From NCBI GenBank assembly GCA_029561345.1, contig JAKQJC010000001.1, positions 340,777-404,776 of the forward strand: a DNA stretch of 64,000 nucleotides, written 5' to 3'. Shown here piece after piece: positions 9,092-18,614 of the stretch (within the stretch, counting starts at the first letter, position 1; every line of letters starts with the position of its first letter). The stretch is from Chloroflexota bacterium. GTDB taxonomy: Bacteria > Chloroflexota > Anaerolineae > Anaerolineales > Anaerolineaceae. Below the pieces are notes generated by a model. That model was given only the letters and a program-made list of their open reading frames with translations, was not told where the DNA came from and searched no databases. The position numbers and the translations under genes were made by a program.

Positions 9092-10072
9092 TTATGGACA
9101 CTTAACCAAAACGAGACTGATATTATCCGGACCGCCGTTATCGTTGGCGGCCTTCAACAACAGACGGCTGGCCTCTCCGAGGTCAGAATTTTCACGGATG
9201 ATGCTTAAGACTTTATTTTCAGGCACCACGCCCCAGAGGCCGTCGGAGCATAACAGAATGTAGCCGCCCTTGGGCAGCGGCAGGGTGCTGATATCAGGTT
9301 CAAAAGGTTCCATCTGGCCGATGGCGCGGTAAACCACATTGCGCTGTGGATGGGTGAGGGCTTCTTCATCGGTGATCTGACCCAATTCAACCAGGCGCTG
9401 CACCAGAGAATGGTCATGAGAAATGAGCTGAAAACGGTTATCGGGATGGATCAAATAGGCGCGGCTGTCGCCAACATGGGCCAGGGTCATTTGTTCTCCG
9501 AGGAGGACCACGGCGGTCAGGGTGGTGCCGCCGCCGGGAACCTGCTTGATGACCATGCGTTGGGCTTCACTGATGGCGTCTTTCATCATTTCTTGCAGAG
9601 GATCGGATGGTGGTTCGGGGTCAAGGCTGTAAAAGGGCGCATAGAGGCGGTTGATCAGGTGGTTGGCCACGGTTTTAGCGGCCACACCGCTGGCTAATTC
9701 TCCGTGCTGATGTCCACCCATGCCGTCAGCGATAATATAAATGCCAAGAGGTTGAGATGAGGCATCGGTTGCCAGGATGGCGCTGAGGGCAAAAAGGGTG
9801 TCTTCGTTGTGGTCGCGCTGTTTGCCCACCGATTGGCCGACAACAGAAATGAATTGTGCGGGTTCCACAGCCCCTCCGGGGTTCACGAAATCTTGCGCAT
9901 CTGCGAGCGGGGCGGTCAAAATTTGCTCACTTTCAGATGGTTCGACATCTGAAAACACCTCACCCACTGGCAGTGCCGCAGATTTCTCCTGCTCATCTTC
10001 AGGAGCGGTTGGATGATCTGCAACAGCCGGTTCTGATTTCTGTCCAAATAATTTCTTGATAAAATCAAACAC
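9092..10072 (-). CDS. PP2C-family Ser/Thr protein phosphatase
   Basis: A 326-residue phosphatase. An N-terminal acidic, low-complexity stretch (about 1-75) precedes the PP2C domain, whose metal-binding motifs are IIADGMGGHQHGE, LAHVGDSRAYLI, LCSDGLWG and NGGPDNISLVLV. Arg in QRDHNEDT corresponds to the usual phosphate-contact residue. Such Stp/PstP-type phosphatases reverse the kinase encoded just upstream (gap 11 bases). The family is soluble and Mn/Mg-dependent. The N-terminal extension is not part of the catalytic domain and may carry localisation or regulatory contacts. Confidence 0.93.
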   Translation of the reverse strand: MFDFIKKLFGQKSEPAVADHPTAPEDEQEKSAALPVGEVFSDVEPSESEQILTAPLADAQDFVNPGGAVEPAQFISVVGQSVGKQRDHNEDTLFALSAILATDASSQPLGIYIIADGMGGHQHGELASGVAAKTVANHLINRLYAPFYSLDPEPPSDPLQEMMKDAISEAQRMVIKQVPGGGTTLTAVVLLGEQMTLAHVGDSRAYLIHPDNRFQLISHDHSLVQRLVELGQITDEEALTHPQRNVVYRAIGQMEPFEPDISTLPLPKGGYILLCSDGLWGVVPENKVLSIIRENSDLGEASRLLLKAANDNGGPDNISLVLVKCP

Positions 10073-10083
10073 GAGTAACTCCT

Positions 10084-11964
10084 CTAAACGGGAATAGCAT
10101 ACACAATATGATCGTTGGAACCAAAATAAAGCACATCACTATTAATAACAGGTGCAGCCGTGATGGGTGCGCCAGTCTGGAATTTCCAGCGCAGGCGGCC
10201 TGTGCGGTATTCGAGGCAATACATATATCCATCGGCTGAACCGCAGTACACAGAATCCTTATAGATCAACGGTGAACCGCTGACCTGGTGATCCGTCTGG
10301 TAGCGCCAAATTTCTTTGGCATTGCCCGCATCAAGGCAGTAAATGATCCCATCAGCTGAACCGAAAATGACCAGGTTATCAACCCGGCATGGGGAGGAAA
10401 GGGAGCCTTTCCCCATGCGGAAACGCCAGGTGACCCAGCCTGATTTGGCATCCACCGCATAAATTTGCGCATCCAGCGAGGTGAAAAAGACTGCTCCCTG
10501 CGATACTACTGGAGAAGAGGTGACCGCCCGTTTGGCTTTAAAGCGCCATTTTACCTGGCCGCGAAAATCTACGCAAAAAACTTCGCCGCTTTCACAGCCA
10601 AAAAAGACCTGTTCATTGGTGATGAAAGGCGTGGAGCGCACCGGTCCAGAGGCTTCAACCCGCCAGGCGCGGCGATTGGAAAGCAGGTTGACCGCATGCA
10701 AAAAACCGTCATCTGAACCGACGAAAATATGCCCTTCGGCGATGCGCGGGGATGAACGCACCGGTCCATCTGTGTAATAGGTTGAGATGATTTTTCCAGA
10801 GCGCACGGAAACGGAATGCACGCGGTGATCTTCTGAGCCAAAATAGACAACGCCATCATAGACGATCGGTTTGCTAACAATGCCGCCGTCGGTGGGGTAT
10901 TTCCAGATAAACTTGCCGTTGTCGGCCTGAAGTGTATAGAGGTTGTTATCGTAGCTGCCCACGTAAATGTAGCCGCCATCATAGGCAACCGATCCGCGAA
11001 CCTGATCTTCGCATTCAAAGGTCCATAAGGGTTTGATGGTGCTGGGGGCGGCAGCGATGGATGAAGTGCCCATGGAAATGCGGGTGAGGGCGCCGGTTTT
11101 GCGGGCCACATTCATGAGCGCTTCTTTCATGGCCTCTGCCGTCTGGAAACGTTCAGTAGGATTGTATTGCAGGGCTGTGTTGATGACGGCTTCAAGTTCG
11201 ATGGATATGGCCGGGTTGATCTGGCGGATGGGACGTTCAGCAAAGGTGAAGGGCGGTTCCACCCGCGGGTCGCGGCGAGTAATAAGGTGGTGCAGGGTGG
11301 CGCCAAGGGCGTAAATATCCACCAGGGGAGAGGCTTCGCCGCGGTATTGTTCTGGCGGCGAGTAACCTTCAGTGCCGATCATGGTGCCTTTCTGCCCGAA
11401 TTTGAAAGCCTTGGCGATACCGAAATCGATCAGGATGATTTGATTGTACTGGTTGACCATCACATTGGATGGCTTCATGTCGCGGAAAATGATCGGTTCA
11501 GGTTTGTGAGTATGGAGGTACTGCAGCACATCACAGAGCTGGATGGCCCATTCGATGACCTGATCTTCCGGGAAGAAACCCTGGCTTTCGCTCAGGATGG
11601 CTTCAAGATCTTTCCCATTGACACACTCCATTACCAGGTAGGAACGGTCTTCATGGGTGAAGTAATCAAAAATGCGGGGGACGGCCGGATGGCTGAGGGA
11701 AACCAGAATATTGGCTTCGCGTTCAAAATTCTGAACGATGGTTTGCCTGACCAGCGCATCGCGGCTGTGATTGATCATTTCCTTGACGGCCACCAGCCTG
11801 ACGGCGCTGGGGAAATGCATATCACGGGCGCGGTAAACAGAACCCATACCGCCAACGCCGATCACATTTTGGATGAGGTATCGATTGACCAGCAGCTCGC
11901 CGGAGATAAGCTGTTTATCGGCTTCCTGCCCGGGAAGGTTTTGTGTAATTTGTTGCGTACTCAG
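10084..11964 (-). CDS. Ser/Thr protein kinase with C-terminal PQQ-type beta-propeller; probable CTG start
   Basis: Kinase domain (about residues 22-290 of the 626-residue form): glycine loop IGVGGMGSVYRARD, ATP-anchoring Lys in VAVKEM, catalytic RDMKPSN, DFG in LIDFGIAK and a PEQY activation-segment end. After a short linker come about seven YVGSYDNNLY / VYFGSEDHRVH / YCGSADGYMY repeats, the pattern of PQQ-like quinoprotein propellers. I see no transmembrane segment between the domains, so the propeller seems cytoplasmic unless the N terminus is longer. GGGAGG stands exactly 6 bases before an in-frame CTG at 11964, a much better start than the ATG at 12078, which has almost no ribosome site and would add 38 residues. 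It heads the signalling operon. Confidence 0.9.
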   Translation of the reverse strand: MSTQQITQNLPGQEADKQLISGELLVNRYLIQNVIGVGGMGSVYRARDMHFPSAVRLVAVKEMINHSRDALVRQTIVQNFEREANILVSLSHPAVPRIFDYFTHEDRSYLVMECVNGKDLEAILSESQGFFPEDQVIEWAIQLCDVLQYLHTHKPEPIIFRDMKPSNVMVNQYNQIILIDFGIAKAFKFGQKGTMIGTEGYSPPEQYRGEASPLVDIYALGATLHHLITRRDPRVEPPFTFAERPIRQINPAISIELEAVINTALQYNPTERFQTAEAMKEALMNVARKTGALTRISMGTSSIAAAPSTIKPLWTFECEDQVRGSVAYDGGYIYVGSYDNNLYTLQADNGKFIWKYPTDGGIVSKPIVYDGVVYFGSEDHRVHSVSVRSGKIISTYYTDGPVRSSPRIAEGHIFVGSDDGFLHAVNLLSNRRAWRVEASGPVRSTPFITNEQVFFGCESGEVFCVDFRGQVKWRFKAKRAVTSSPVVSQGAVFFTSLDAQIYAVDAKSGWVTWRFRMGKGSLSSPCRVDNLVIFGSADGIIYCLDAGNAKEIWRYQTDHQVSGSPLIYKDSVYCGSADGYMYCLEYRTGRLRWKFQTGAPITAAPVINSDVLYFGSNDHIVYAIPV

Positions 11965-12101
11965 GTTTGGCCTCCCACGAAATGATGACCAGAGCAGAAT
12001 GGAGAGATGCCGATGACCCACCTGAAACAGAAGAAACATGAAAACAGAAGAAAAAATCTGGCTTGCAGCAGGCAGCATCTCTTCAATATCTGTTAGATTA
12101 T

Positions 12102-12118
12102 ATCCTAAATTATAGGAT
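12102..12118 (-). promoter_or_regulatory. dyad over the -10 box of the kinase operon (operator candidate)
   Basis: ATCCTA - 5 bases - TAGGAT is a perfect 6-base inverted repeat covering the -10 box and the expected start point. Such a position suits a repressor. No regulator can be named. Confidence 0.4.
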
Positions 12119-12137
12119 GCATGGCTTTGAATTGCAA
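12109..12137 (-). promoter_or_regulatory. sigma-70 type promoter of the kinase-phosphatase operon
   Basis: On the complement: TTGCAA (12137-12132), 17-base spacer, TATAAT (12114-12109). Spacing is ideal and the -10 is perfect. Transcription would start near 12102, giving a leader of about 140 bases to the CTG start at 11964. Confidence 0.7.
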
Positions 12138-12165
12138 CTCAAACAGAGGTTAATCTTAAAGTCAT

Positions 12166-12202
12166 AAAAAAATGCCAGGGCAGGTGGGATACTGCCCTGG
12201 CA
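12166..12202 (-). terminator. rho-independent terminator of the UDP-glucose dehydrogenase gene
   Basis: TGCCAGGGCAG (12173-12183) pairs with CTGCCCTGGCA (12192-12202) around an 8-base loop. On the minus strand the stem is followed by seven T's (A's at 12166-12172). Confidence 0.88.
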
Positions 12203-12229
12203 GGCTTGCAGAGTTAAAGCTGGGGGCAA

Positions 12230-13534
12230 TCAGAGATTACCGCGGCCGATACCGAAATAGCGGAAACCCATAGCGCGCAGGTGATCAGCATTCCAGGCAT
12301 TGCGGCCATCAAAGACCACAGGCTGGCGCATGGCCTGATGGATGCGCTTGAAATCGAGTTGTTTGAATTCATTCCATTCTGTCGCCAGAATCAGGGCATC
12401 GGCGCCTTCAGCCACCTGGTAAGGATCATGGCAGAGGGGGATGGTGGGGTAATATTTGGCAACAATTTCCATGGCCTGGGGGTCATAGGCCTTGACAACA
12501 GCGCCTTCGTTTCTAAGCAGGTGGATGACTTCCAGGGCAGGTGCATCGCGGATATCATCGGTGTTAGGCTTGAAAGACAGGCCCAGCACGCCAATGACCT
12601 TGTCGTTGAGCCCGCCCAGGGTTTTGCGCAGGTGCATGACCATGCGGCGGCGCTGGTTGCGGTTGATTTCCATCACAGCCTGCAAAAGCTGAGGCTGGGT
12701 GCCGTGTAAAACTGCCATATGGGCCAGGGCTTTGACATCCTTGGGGAAGCAACTGCCGCCCCAACCCAGCCCGGCATCGAGAAAGGCGCGGCCAATGCGC
12801 TTATCAAGGCCCATGCCGCGGGCCACCTCGGTGACATCGGCGCCCAATTCCTCGCAGATGTTGGCAATTTCATTAATAAATGAAATGCGGGTGGCCAGGA
12901 AGGCGTTGGATGCATACTTGATCATTTCTGCTGTGCGCAGATCGGTGATCTGGATGGGGCAGCGCAGGCTCTGGTAGAGCTCGGCCACTTTTTCGGCAGC
13001 GGGGCGGTTTTCGGAGCCCAAAATCACGCGGTCGGGAACCATGAAATCATTGATGGCTGAGCCTTCGCGGAGGAATTCCGGGTTTGACACCACGCTGAAA
13101 TCAAGGGGGCGTTCATTGCGGCGTTTGGTGATGATTTCAGCCACCCAGTCGCCGGTGCCCACCGGAACGGTGGATTTATTGATGACCACAATCGGATGAT
13201 CCACAATATCGGCAATGGCTTCAGCAGCAGCACGGACATATTGAAGATCAGCTTCGCCATCGACGCCGGAAGGCGTTCCAACGGCGATGAAGGCGAATTC
13301 GGCATCCTTCAATGCTTCTTCATACGATGTGGTGAAAAACAGGCGGCCAGCTTTCACATTTTGGGCAACAACCTGTTCAAGGCCGGGTTCATAAATGGGC
13401 ATGATGCCCTGTTTTACTTTAGAAATGCGTTCCTCATCAATATCAAGGCAGATGACCTGATTTCCCAGGTCAGCAAAGCAGGTACCTGTGACCAGGCCGA
13501 CATAACCAGTTCCAATCACGCATAAATTGCTCAT
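12230..13534 (-). CDS. ugd: UDP-glucose 6-dehydrogenase
   Basis: A 434-residue NAD-dependent enzyme oxidising UDP-glucose to UDP-glucuronate, a precursor of acidic surface polysaccharides. The N-terminal Rossmann motif is [26 protein letters not shown] and EPGLE follow, and the catalytic cysteine is in [25 protein letters not shown] and YDPQAME in the third domain fit the family. Length is typical of the TuaD/RkpK group. It is monocistronic, with its own terminator at 12166-12202. A GAGGAGG motif lies 13 bases before the ATG, a long but usable spacing; a possible -10 (TATAAT on the complement at 13564-13559) lies upstream. Confidence 0.95.
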   Translation of the reverse strand: MSNLCVIGTGYVGLVTGTCFADLGNQVICLDIDEERISKVKQGIMPIYEPGLEQVVAQNVKAGRLFFTTSYEEALKDAEFAFIAVGTPSGVDGEADLQYVRAAAEAIADIVDHPIVVINKSTVPVGTGDWVAEIITKRRNERPLDFSVVSNPEFLREGSAINDFMVPDRVILGSENRPAAEKVAELYQSLRCPIQITDLRTAEMIKYASNAFLATRISFINEIANICEELGADVTEVARGMGLDKRIGRAFLDAGLGWGGSCFPKDVKALAHMAVLHGTQPQLLQAVMEINRNQRRRMVMHLRKTLGGLNDKVIGVLGLSFKPNTDDIRDAPALEVIHLLRNEGAVVKAYDPQAMEIVAKYYPTIPLCHDPYQVAEGADALILATEWNEFKQLDFKRIHQAMRQPVVFDGRNAWNADHLRAMGFRYFGIGRGNL

Positions 13535-13585
13535 ATTTTTGTTTTAGCCTCCTCGGGTATTATAAGCATAAATGCCAGGAAAGTG

Positions 13586-13591
13586 TATAAT
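13586..13591 (+). promoter_or_regulatory. candidate -10 box for folD
   Basis: TATAAT in AAGTGTATAATTTAAAG, 54 bases before the folD ATG. No recognisable -35 at the right distance. Confidence 0.35.
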
Positions 13592-13644
13592 TTAAAGGTC
13601 ATTGATTCACTCATATTCATCCTTTCCCATTACGGAGGTGTTGT

Positions 13645-14520
13645 ATGGCGCAAATTATCGACGGCAAGGCAGTTGCTGAACAGATCAGAGCTGACGTTGC
13701 CCGCGAAGTGGCCTTGATGGTGAGAGCTGGCAAACAGCAGCCCGGCCTGGCCACGGTGCTGGTAGGCGAAAATCCGGCTTCACAGGTGTATGTCAAATCG
13801 AAACAGAAAGCCTGCGCTGAGGTGGGCATTCAGTCGTTTGGCCATGTGCTGCCGGCAAACGCCAGCCAGGCTGAGGTGGAAGACCTGGTGGCGCGGCTGA
13901 ATGCTGATCCGGAAGTCAATGGCATTCTGGTTCAGCTGCCCTTGCCGGTCCATTTAGATGAACAGCAGGTGTTAAAAGCCATTCAAATCGAGAAAGATGT
14001 GGATGGTTTTCACCCCATCAATATTGGCCGTCTGGCTCAGAAAGGGCGCGACCCGCTCTTTATTCCCTGTACCCCGGCCGGAGTGATGGAATTGCTGGCG
14101 CTTTCTATGCCGAGCCTGGAAGGGGTGAATGCAGTGGTATTGGGCCGGTCGAATATTGTAGGCATGCCGGTGGCCCTGCTGCTGGTGCGGGCGAATGCCA
14201 CAGTGACCATTTGTCATTCGCGCACCAAAAACCTGCCCGACGTGGTGCGCCAGGCGGATGTTCTGGTGGCGGCGGTGGGCAAAGCGGAGATGGTGCGCGG
14301 CAGTTGGGTGAAACCGGGCGCCATTGTGATTGATGTGGGCATCAACCGGGTGGAAGATGCCAGCCTGCCCAAGGGTTACCGCCTGGTGGGAGATGTGGCC
14401 TATGATGAAGTGAAAGAGGTTGCCGGGGCGATCACGCCGGTTCCCGGGGGAGTGGGGCCGATGACCATAGCCATGCTGCTGAAGAACACCTTGCGTGCGG
14501 CACAGATAGCGCAGCCGTAA
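13645..14520 (+). CDS. folD: methylenetetrahydrofolate dehydrogenase/cyclohydrolase
   Basis: A 291-residue bifunctional enzyme converting 5,10-methylene-THF to 10-formyl-THF. Visible are [14 protein letters not shown] with the catalytic Lys, [38 protein letters not shown], the cofactor loop [16 protein letters not shown] and the C-terminal [23 protein letters not shown] lies 6 bases before the ATG. A terminator follows immediately, so the gene stands alone. Formyl-THF from this enzyme is used in purine synthesis; it lies just before the purine-degradation cluster, but the terminator separates the two. Confidence 0.96.
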   Translation: MAQIIDGKAVAEQIRADVAREVALMVRAGKQQPGLATVLVGENPASQVYVKSKQKACAEVGIQSFGHVLPANASQAEVEDLVARLNADPEVNGILVQLPLPVHLDEQQVLKAIQIEKDVDGFHPINIGRLAQKGRDPLFIPCTPAGVMELLALSMPSLEGVNAVVLGRSNIVGMPVALLLVRANATVTICHSRTKNLPDVVRQADVLVAAVGKAEMVRGSWVKPGAIVIDVGINRVEDASLPKGYRLVGDVAYDEVKEVAGAITPVPGGVGPMTIAMLLKNTLRAAQIAQP

Positions 14521-14527
14521 AAAGCAC

Positions 14528-14558
14528 AAAGGCAGTCTGAGAAAAGGCTGCCTTTTTT
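14528..14558 (+). terminator. rho-independent terminator of folD
   Basis: AAAGGCAG (14528-14535) and CTGCCTTT (14548-14555) form an 8-base stem followed by a T run to 14558. It isolates folD from the purine cluster. Confidence 0.8.
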
Positions 14559-14599
14559 GTTTCTTCCCCGACAATGAGGATAATATGACATTTTTCATG

Positions 14600-14610
14600 T
14601 TGTCAGACAA
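14600..14610 (+). promoter_or_regulatory. palindromic operator candidate at head of purine cluster
   Basis: TTGTCAGACAA is a perfect 5-1-5 palindrome touching the -35 box that begins at 14611; the following TTGACAA also pairs with the left TTGTCA half with a 6-base gap. Short TTGTC/GACAA palindromes are typical for GntR-superfamily repressors, and such a gene lies at 17866. The link is inference. Confidence 0.55.
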
Positions 14611-14639
14611 TTGACAAGGACCTCACATTCCCTTAAACT
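14611..14639 (+). promoter_or_regulatory. promoter of the purine-catabolism cluster
   Basis: TTGACA (14611-14616, perfect), spacer 17 bases, TAAACT (14634-14639, four of six). Expected start near 14646, a dozen bases before the AAGGAG of the first gene. Confidence 0.6.
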
Positions 14640-14658
14640 AAGTATAAGGAGATCACCC

Positions 14659-16047
14659 ATGGCTACTTTACTTGTCAAAAATGCAACTGTGTTAGTGACA
14701 ATGGATGGTGAACGCAGGGAAATCCAGCAGGGGGGCTTTTTTGCCCGCGAGGGGATCATTGAGCATATTGGCCCTACTTCGATGCTTCCTGAAAAGGCGG
14801 ATATGGTTGTGGATCTGTCGGGGCATATTGTTTTTCCAGGCATGGTGAATACGCATCACCATTTTTATCAGACTTTAACTCGCGCTGTGCCGGCGGCCCA
14901 AAATGCCAACCTTTTCAACTGGCTGAAAACCCTTTACCCCATTTGGGCGCGCATGACAGCGGAGGATATTTTCCTTTCAGCGGAAACCGCACTGGCTGAA
15001 CTGGCTCTTTCGGGCTGCACCACAGCTTCTGATCATCTTTACCTGTTCCCCAACGGCAGCAAGCTGGATGACGAGATTGCGGCTGCGCGGCAAATTGGCC
15101 TGCGCCTGCATGCTTCGCGCGGCTCGATGAGCCTGGGGGAAAGCAAGGGCGGCCTGCCCCCAGACAGCGTGGTGGATACGGAAGATGCCATTCTGGAAGA
15201 CAGCGTGCGCCTGATTGAAACCTACCATGATTCGCGGCCCGGCTCCATGCTGCAAATTGTTTTGGCTCCGTGCTCGCCTTTCAGCGTCACAGGTGAACTG
15301 ATGCGCCAGAGCGCCCGCCTGGCCCGCCAATATGGGGTGCATTTGCACACCCACCTGGCTGAGACCCAGGATGAGGAAGCTTTCTGCCAGCAGATGTTTG
15401 GTCACCGGCCGGTGGCTTATATGGAATCAGTGGGTTGGGTTGGACCGGATGTCTGGTTTGCTCATTCGGTGCATGTCAGCAAAGAGGAAATTGATCTTTA
15501 TGCCCGCACCGGCTGCGGCGTGGCGCATTGTTCCAGCTCAAACATGCGCCTGGCTTCGGGAATCGCTCCTGTGCTGGAATATTTAAAGGCCGGGGTGCGC
15601 CTGGGCCTGGGGGTGGATGGTTCGGCCAGCAACGACGGCTCGCATATGCTGGGTGAGGCCCGCCAGGCCATGCTGCTGGCGCGTCTGGGTGCAGGCATCA
15701 AGGGCGCCTCGCTTTCAGGGACGGATGCGCCGCCCCTGTTGACCGCACGGCAGGCATTGGAGATTGCCACGCGCGGCGGCGCTTCGGTTTTGGGCCGCCA
15801 AGATATTGGCAGCCTGGAATCGGGAAAATGCGCCGATTTCTTTGCCATCAACCTGAACCGGCTGGATTATGCCGGCGCATTGCACGACCCGGTGGCGGCT
15901 GCCCTGTTCTGCGCGCCGCAGCGGGTAGATTGGTGTGTGGTGAACGGCAAGGTGATTGTGAAAGAAGGTCAGATTACCACCCTGGATTTGCCCATGCACA
16001 TCGAAAAACATAACCGCGCCGCCCGGCGCCTGGTTTCAGGCGCATAA
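14659..16047 (+). CDS. 8-oxoguanine deaminase-type amidohydrolase
   Basis: A 462-residue member of the SsnA/TrzA/GuaD amidohydrolase group. Metal-binding NTHHHFYQTLTRAVP, the HLHTHLAET segment, FAHSVHVS and GLGVDGSASNDG are present. The run from HHHFYQTLTRAVPAAQNANL to the LPPDSV region matches my memory of enzymes annotated 8-oxoguanine deaminase (8-oxoguanine to urate plus ammonia) better than guanine deaminase or SsnA. The ATG at 14659 has AAGGAG 7 bases upstream; an earlier ATG at 14611 overlaps the promoter. It is the first gene of the purine cluster, directly behind the operator-promoter. Guanine or another amino-purine or triazine substrate remains possible. Confidence 0.82.
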   Translation: MATLLVKNATVLVTMDGERREIQQGGFFAREGIIEHIGPTSMLPEKADMVVDLSGHIVFPGMVNTHHHFYQTLTRAVPAAQNANLFNWLKTLYPIWARMTAEDIFLSAETALAELALSGCTTASDHLYLFPNGSKLDDEIAAARQIGLRLHASRGSMSLGESKGGLPPDSVVDTEDAILEDSVRLIETYHDSRPGSMLQIVLAPCSPFSVTGELMRQSARLARQYGVHLHTHLAETQDEEAFCQQMFGHRPVAYMESVGWVGPDVWFAHSVHVSKEEIDLYARTGCGVAHCSSSNMRLASGIAPVLEYLKAGVRLGLGVDGSASNDGSHMLGEARQAMLLARLGAGIKGASLSGTDAPPLLTARQALEIATRGGASVLGRQDIGSLESGKCADFFAINLNRLDYAGALHDPVAAALFCAPQRVDWCVVNGKVIVKEGQITTLDLPMHIEKHNRAARRLVSGA

Positions 16048-16078
16048 TGGACACTTTTTGAGAGATCTGGAGGAAGGC

Positions 16079-17869
16079 ATGCCTGATTCATATACGCACA
16101 TCTCGCGCCGTCTGACCGACTGCGCGATGGGCCGGACGCCGGCTGATCTCGTCATCCGCAATGGACGCTGGGTCAGTGTTCAAACCAACGAGATTATTCC
16201 AGGCACGGATATCGCGGTAATTGATGGGCGGATTGCCTACGTGGGCGAGGATGCCGCGCATGCCATTGGCCCAAACACCCGGGTGATTGACGCCGCTGGC
16301 CGGCACCTGGTTCCTGGTCTGCTTGACGGGCATATGCATGTGGAATCAAGCATGCTGACCGTGACGGAGCTGGTGCGTGCGGTCATCGCCCACGGCACCA
16401 CAGCCATTTTTGTGGATCCGCATGAGATTGCCAATGTGTTTGGGCTGGATGGGGTGCGTTTTATGGTTGAAGAAGCCGCCCTGCAGCCCATTCATGTGTG
16501 GGTGCAAATGCCCTCCTGCGTGCCTTCGGCAGCTGGGTTAGAAACTTCCGGTGCGGCCATTGGCCCGGCAGAAGTCTCTGAAGCGATGACCTGGCCGGGG
16601 ATCATCGGTCTGGGCGAAATGATGAATTTTCCCGGCGTTTTCAATAGCGATATCAAAATGCATGAAGAAATGTCAGCGACCCGCAAGGCCAACAAAACCA
16701 TTGGCGGGCATTACGCTTCACCCGATTTAGGCCTGCCTTTCCACGGCTACCTGGCTGGCGGGGCGGCGGATGATCATGAGGGCACGCGGCTTGAAGACGC
16801 GGTAGCCCGGGCGCGGCGCGGCATGAAGGTGATGATGCGCTACGGTTCTGGCTGGCACGATGTGGCCGAGCAGGTACGGGCGGTGACAGAGTTAAAACTG
16901 GATCCGCGCAATTTCCTGCTTTGCACGGATGACTGCCATTCAGAAACCCTGGTCAACCACGGCCACATGGATCGGGTGGTGCGGCACGCCATCAGTCAGG
17001 GCGTTCCGGCAGTGACAGCGCTGCAGATGGCGACGATCAACACAGCCGAACATTTCGGTCTCAGCCGCGACCTGGGCCAGATTGCCCCAGGCCGTTTTGC
17101 GGATATTCTGGTGGTGAGCAACCTGGCGGCATTAAAAACTGACCTGGTGATTGCCCGCGGGCAAATCATTGCTGAAAACGGCCAGGTGCTGGCGCCGCGG
17201 CCTGAACCAGCGCGCCCGGCATGGGTGACCAATTCGGTCCATTTGCTGCGCGAGGTGACAGCGGAAGATTTCCGGCTGCCTTCGCCAAAGGACGGTGAAG
17301 TGCAGGTTAACGTGATTGGGGTGATTGAAAACCAGGCGCCCACCCACCATTTCCGCATGACCATGACCGCACAAAATGGTGAAATCAGGCCGGACATGGC
17401 TCAGGATATGGCCAAGCTCGCCGTGCTTGACCGACATCACCGTTCGGGGCGGGTTCAGGTGGGGTTGGTGAAAGGCTTTGGCTTCAACCATCCCTGCGCC
17501 GTGGCTTCCACAGTGGGGCATGATTGCCACCAGATGATGGTGGTTGGCACCGATGAATCTAACATGGCACTGGCCGCGAATATTCTGGCCAGATGCGGCG
17601 GCGGGCAGGTGGTGGTGAAAAACGGAAAAGTGCAGGGGCTGGTGGAACTGCCCATTGCGGGTTTGATGTCAGATCAGCCTGCAGAGGTGGTGATGGGCAA
17701 AGTGGCCAGCGTTTTGAATGGATTCAAGCTGTGCGGCTGCAATCTGAACAACCCCAATATGCAGCTCAGCCTTTTGGGACTGGTGGTTATTCCAGAACTG
17801 CGCCTGTCGGACCTGGGACTGGTTGATGCAGTGAATTTCAAATTTATTCCGGTGGTGGAAGCATCATGA
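16079..17869 (+). CDS. ade: adenine deaminase
   Basis: A 596-residue metallohydrolase turning adenine into hypoxanthine and ammonia. [17 protein letters not shown] carries the HxH metal site, followed by [29 protein letters not shown] and [10 protein letters not shown]; the C-terminal adenine deaminase domain (about 420-596) includes [17 protein letters not shown]. Length and both domains are those of the Ade/YerA family. GGAGG lies 5 bases before the ATG at 16079; an in-frame TTG at 16058 lies upstream of that ribosome site and is less likely. The gene overlaps the GntR gene by ATGA, so they are translationally coupled. Confidence 0.93.
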   Translation: MPDSYTHISRRLTDCAMGRTPADLVIRNGRWVSVQTNEIIPGTDIAVIDGRIAYVGEDAAHAIGPNTRVIDAAGRHLVPGLLDGHMHVESSMLTVTELVRAVIAHGTTAIFVDPHEIANVFGLDGVRFMVEEAALQPIHVWVQMPSCVPSAAGLETSGAAIGPAEVSEAMTWPGIIGLGEMMNFPGVFNSDIKMHEEMSATRKANKTIGGHYASPDLGLPFHGYLAGGAADDHEGTRLEDAVARARRGMKVMMRYGSGWHDVAEQVRAVTELKLDPRNFLLCTDDCHSETLVNHGHMDRVVRHAISQGVPAVTALQMATINTAEHFGLSRDLGQIAPGRFADILVVSNLAALKTDLVIARGQIIAENGQVLAPRPEPARPAWVTNSVHLLREVTAEDFRLPSPKDGEVQVNVIGVIENQAPTHHFRMTMTAQNGEIRPDMAQDMAKLAVLDRHHRSGRVQVGLVKGFGFNHPCAVASTVGHDCHQMMVVGTDESNMALAANILARCGGGQVVVKNGKVQGLVELPIAGLMSDQPAEVVMGKVASVLNGFKLCGCNLNNPNMQLSLLGLVVIPELRLSDLGLVDAVNFKFIPVVEAS

Positions 17870-18594
17870 AAGAAAGTTTACATCCTTTTCAACGTCTGCA
17901 AGGCGAGCTGGCCGCCATCATTTCTATGACTCCTCCTGGCGAGAAGTTGCCTTCAGAACCTGACCTGGCAGAAAAGCTGGGTGTATCACGGGCGACCCTG
18001 CGCGAAGCCATGCGAGCTTTTGAAGGGCAGGGATTGATTCGGCGCAAACAGGGCGTGGGCACTTTTGTGGTTGGCCGCACCCAGGTCATTGAAACCGGTC
18101 TGGAGGTGCTGGAAAGCATTGAAACACTGGCTGAACGCATTGGCCTGAAGGTCACAATGGGCGCGCTGCATATTCAACAAAAAACGGCCACACCGGAATT
18201 GGACGAAATTTTTGGAATGGATTCTGAAGGGCAGGTTGTGGAAGTCTCGCGCGTCATCCTGGCTGAAAAAAGGCCGGTGGCCTACCTTGTGGATATTGTG
18301 CCAGCCCATATTTTGAAACCAGAAGATTTAAATCCGGGCTTCACTGGCAGCGTGCTGGATTTTCTGTTGAGGCGGGGTGCACCCATGCTGGCGCATTCTT
18401 CCACAGAGATCCAGGCGGTGGCAGCGCCTTCAGATATTGCCCGATTGATGGAAATTCAAAGAGGGGATGTGCTATTAAATTTTTCGGCACGGCTGTTCAC
18501 TGTTGAAGGCCGTGTGGTGGATTATTCACTCAGTTATTTCCTGCCGGGCACGTTCCGCTTCAAGGTGGTGCGCCGGGTGGGCAACCTGGTCTGA
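17866..18594 (+). CDS. GntR-family transcriptional regulator (HutC/UTRA type)
   Basis: A 242-residue regulator. Residues about 8-70 form the GntR winged helix: [44 protein letters not shown]. The remainder ([69 protein letters not shown]) is a UTRA ligand-binding fold. It is embedded between adenine deaminase and the YgeY-like gene. The most economical model is a repressor binding TTGTCAGACAA at 14600 and released by a purine catabolite; the effector is unknown. Confidence 0.9.
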   Translation: MKESLHPFQRLQGELAAIISMTPPGEKLPSEPDLAEKLGVSRATLREAMRAFEGQGLIRRKQGVGTFVVGRTQVIETGLEVLESIETLAERIGLKVTMGALHIQQKTATPELDEIFGMDSEGQVVEVSRVILAEKRPVAYLVDIVPAHILKPEDLNPGFTGSVLDFLLRRGAPMLAHSSTEIQAVAAPSDIARLMEIQRGDVLLNFSARLFTVEGRVVDYSLSYFLPGTFRFKVVRRVGNLV

Positions 18595-18614
18595 TAGTTT
18601 TGAAAGGAGCAAAT

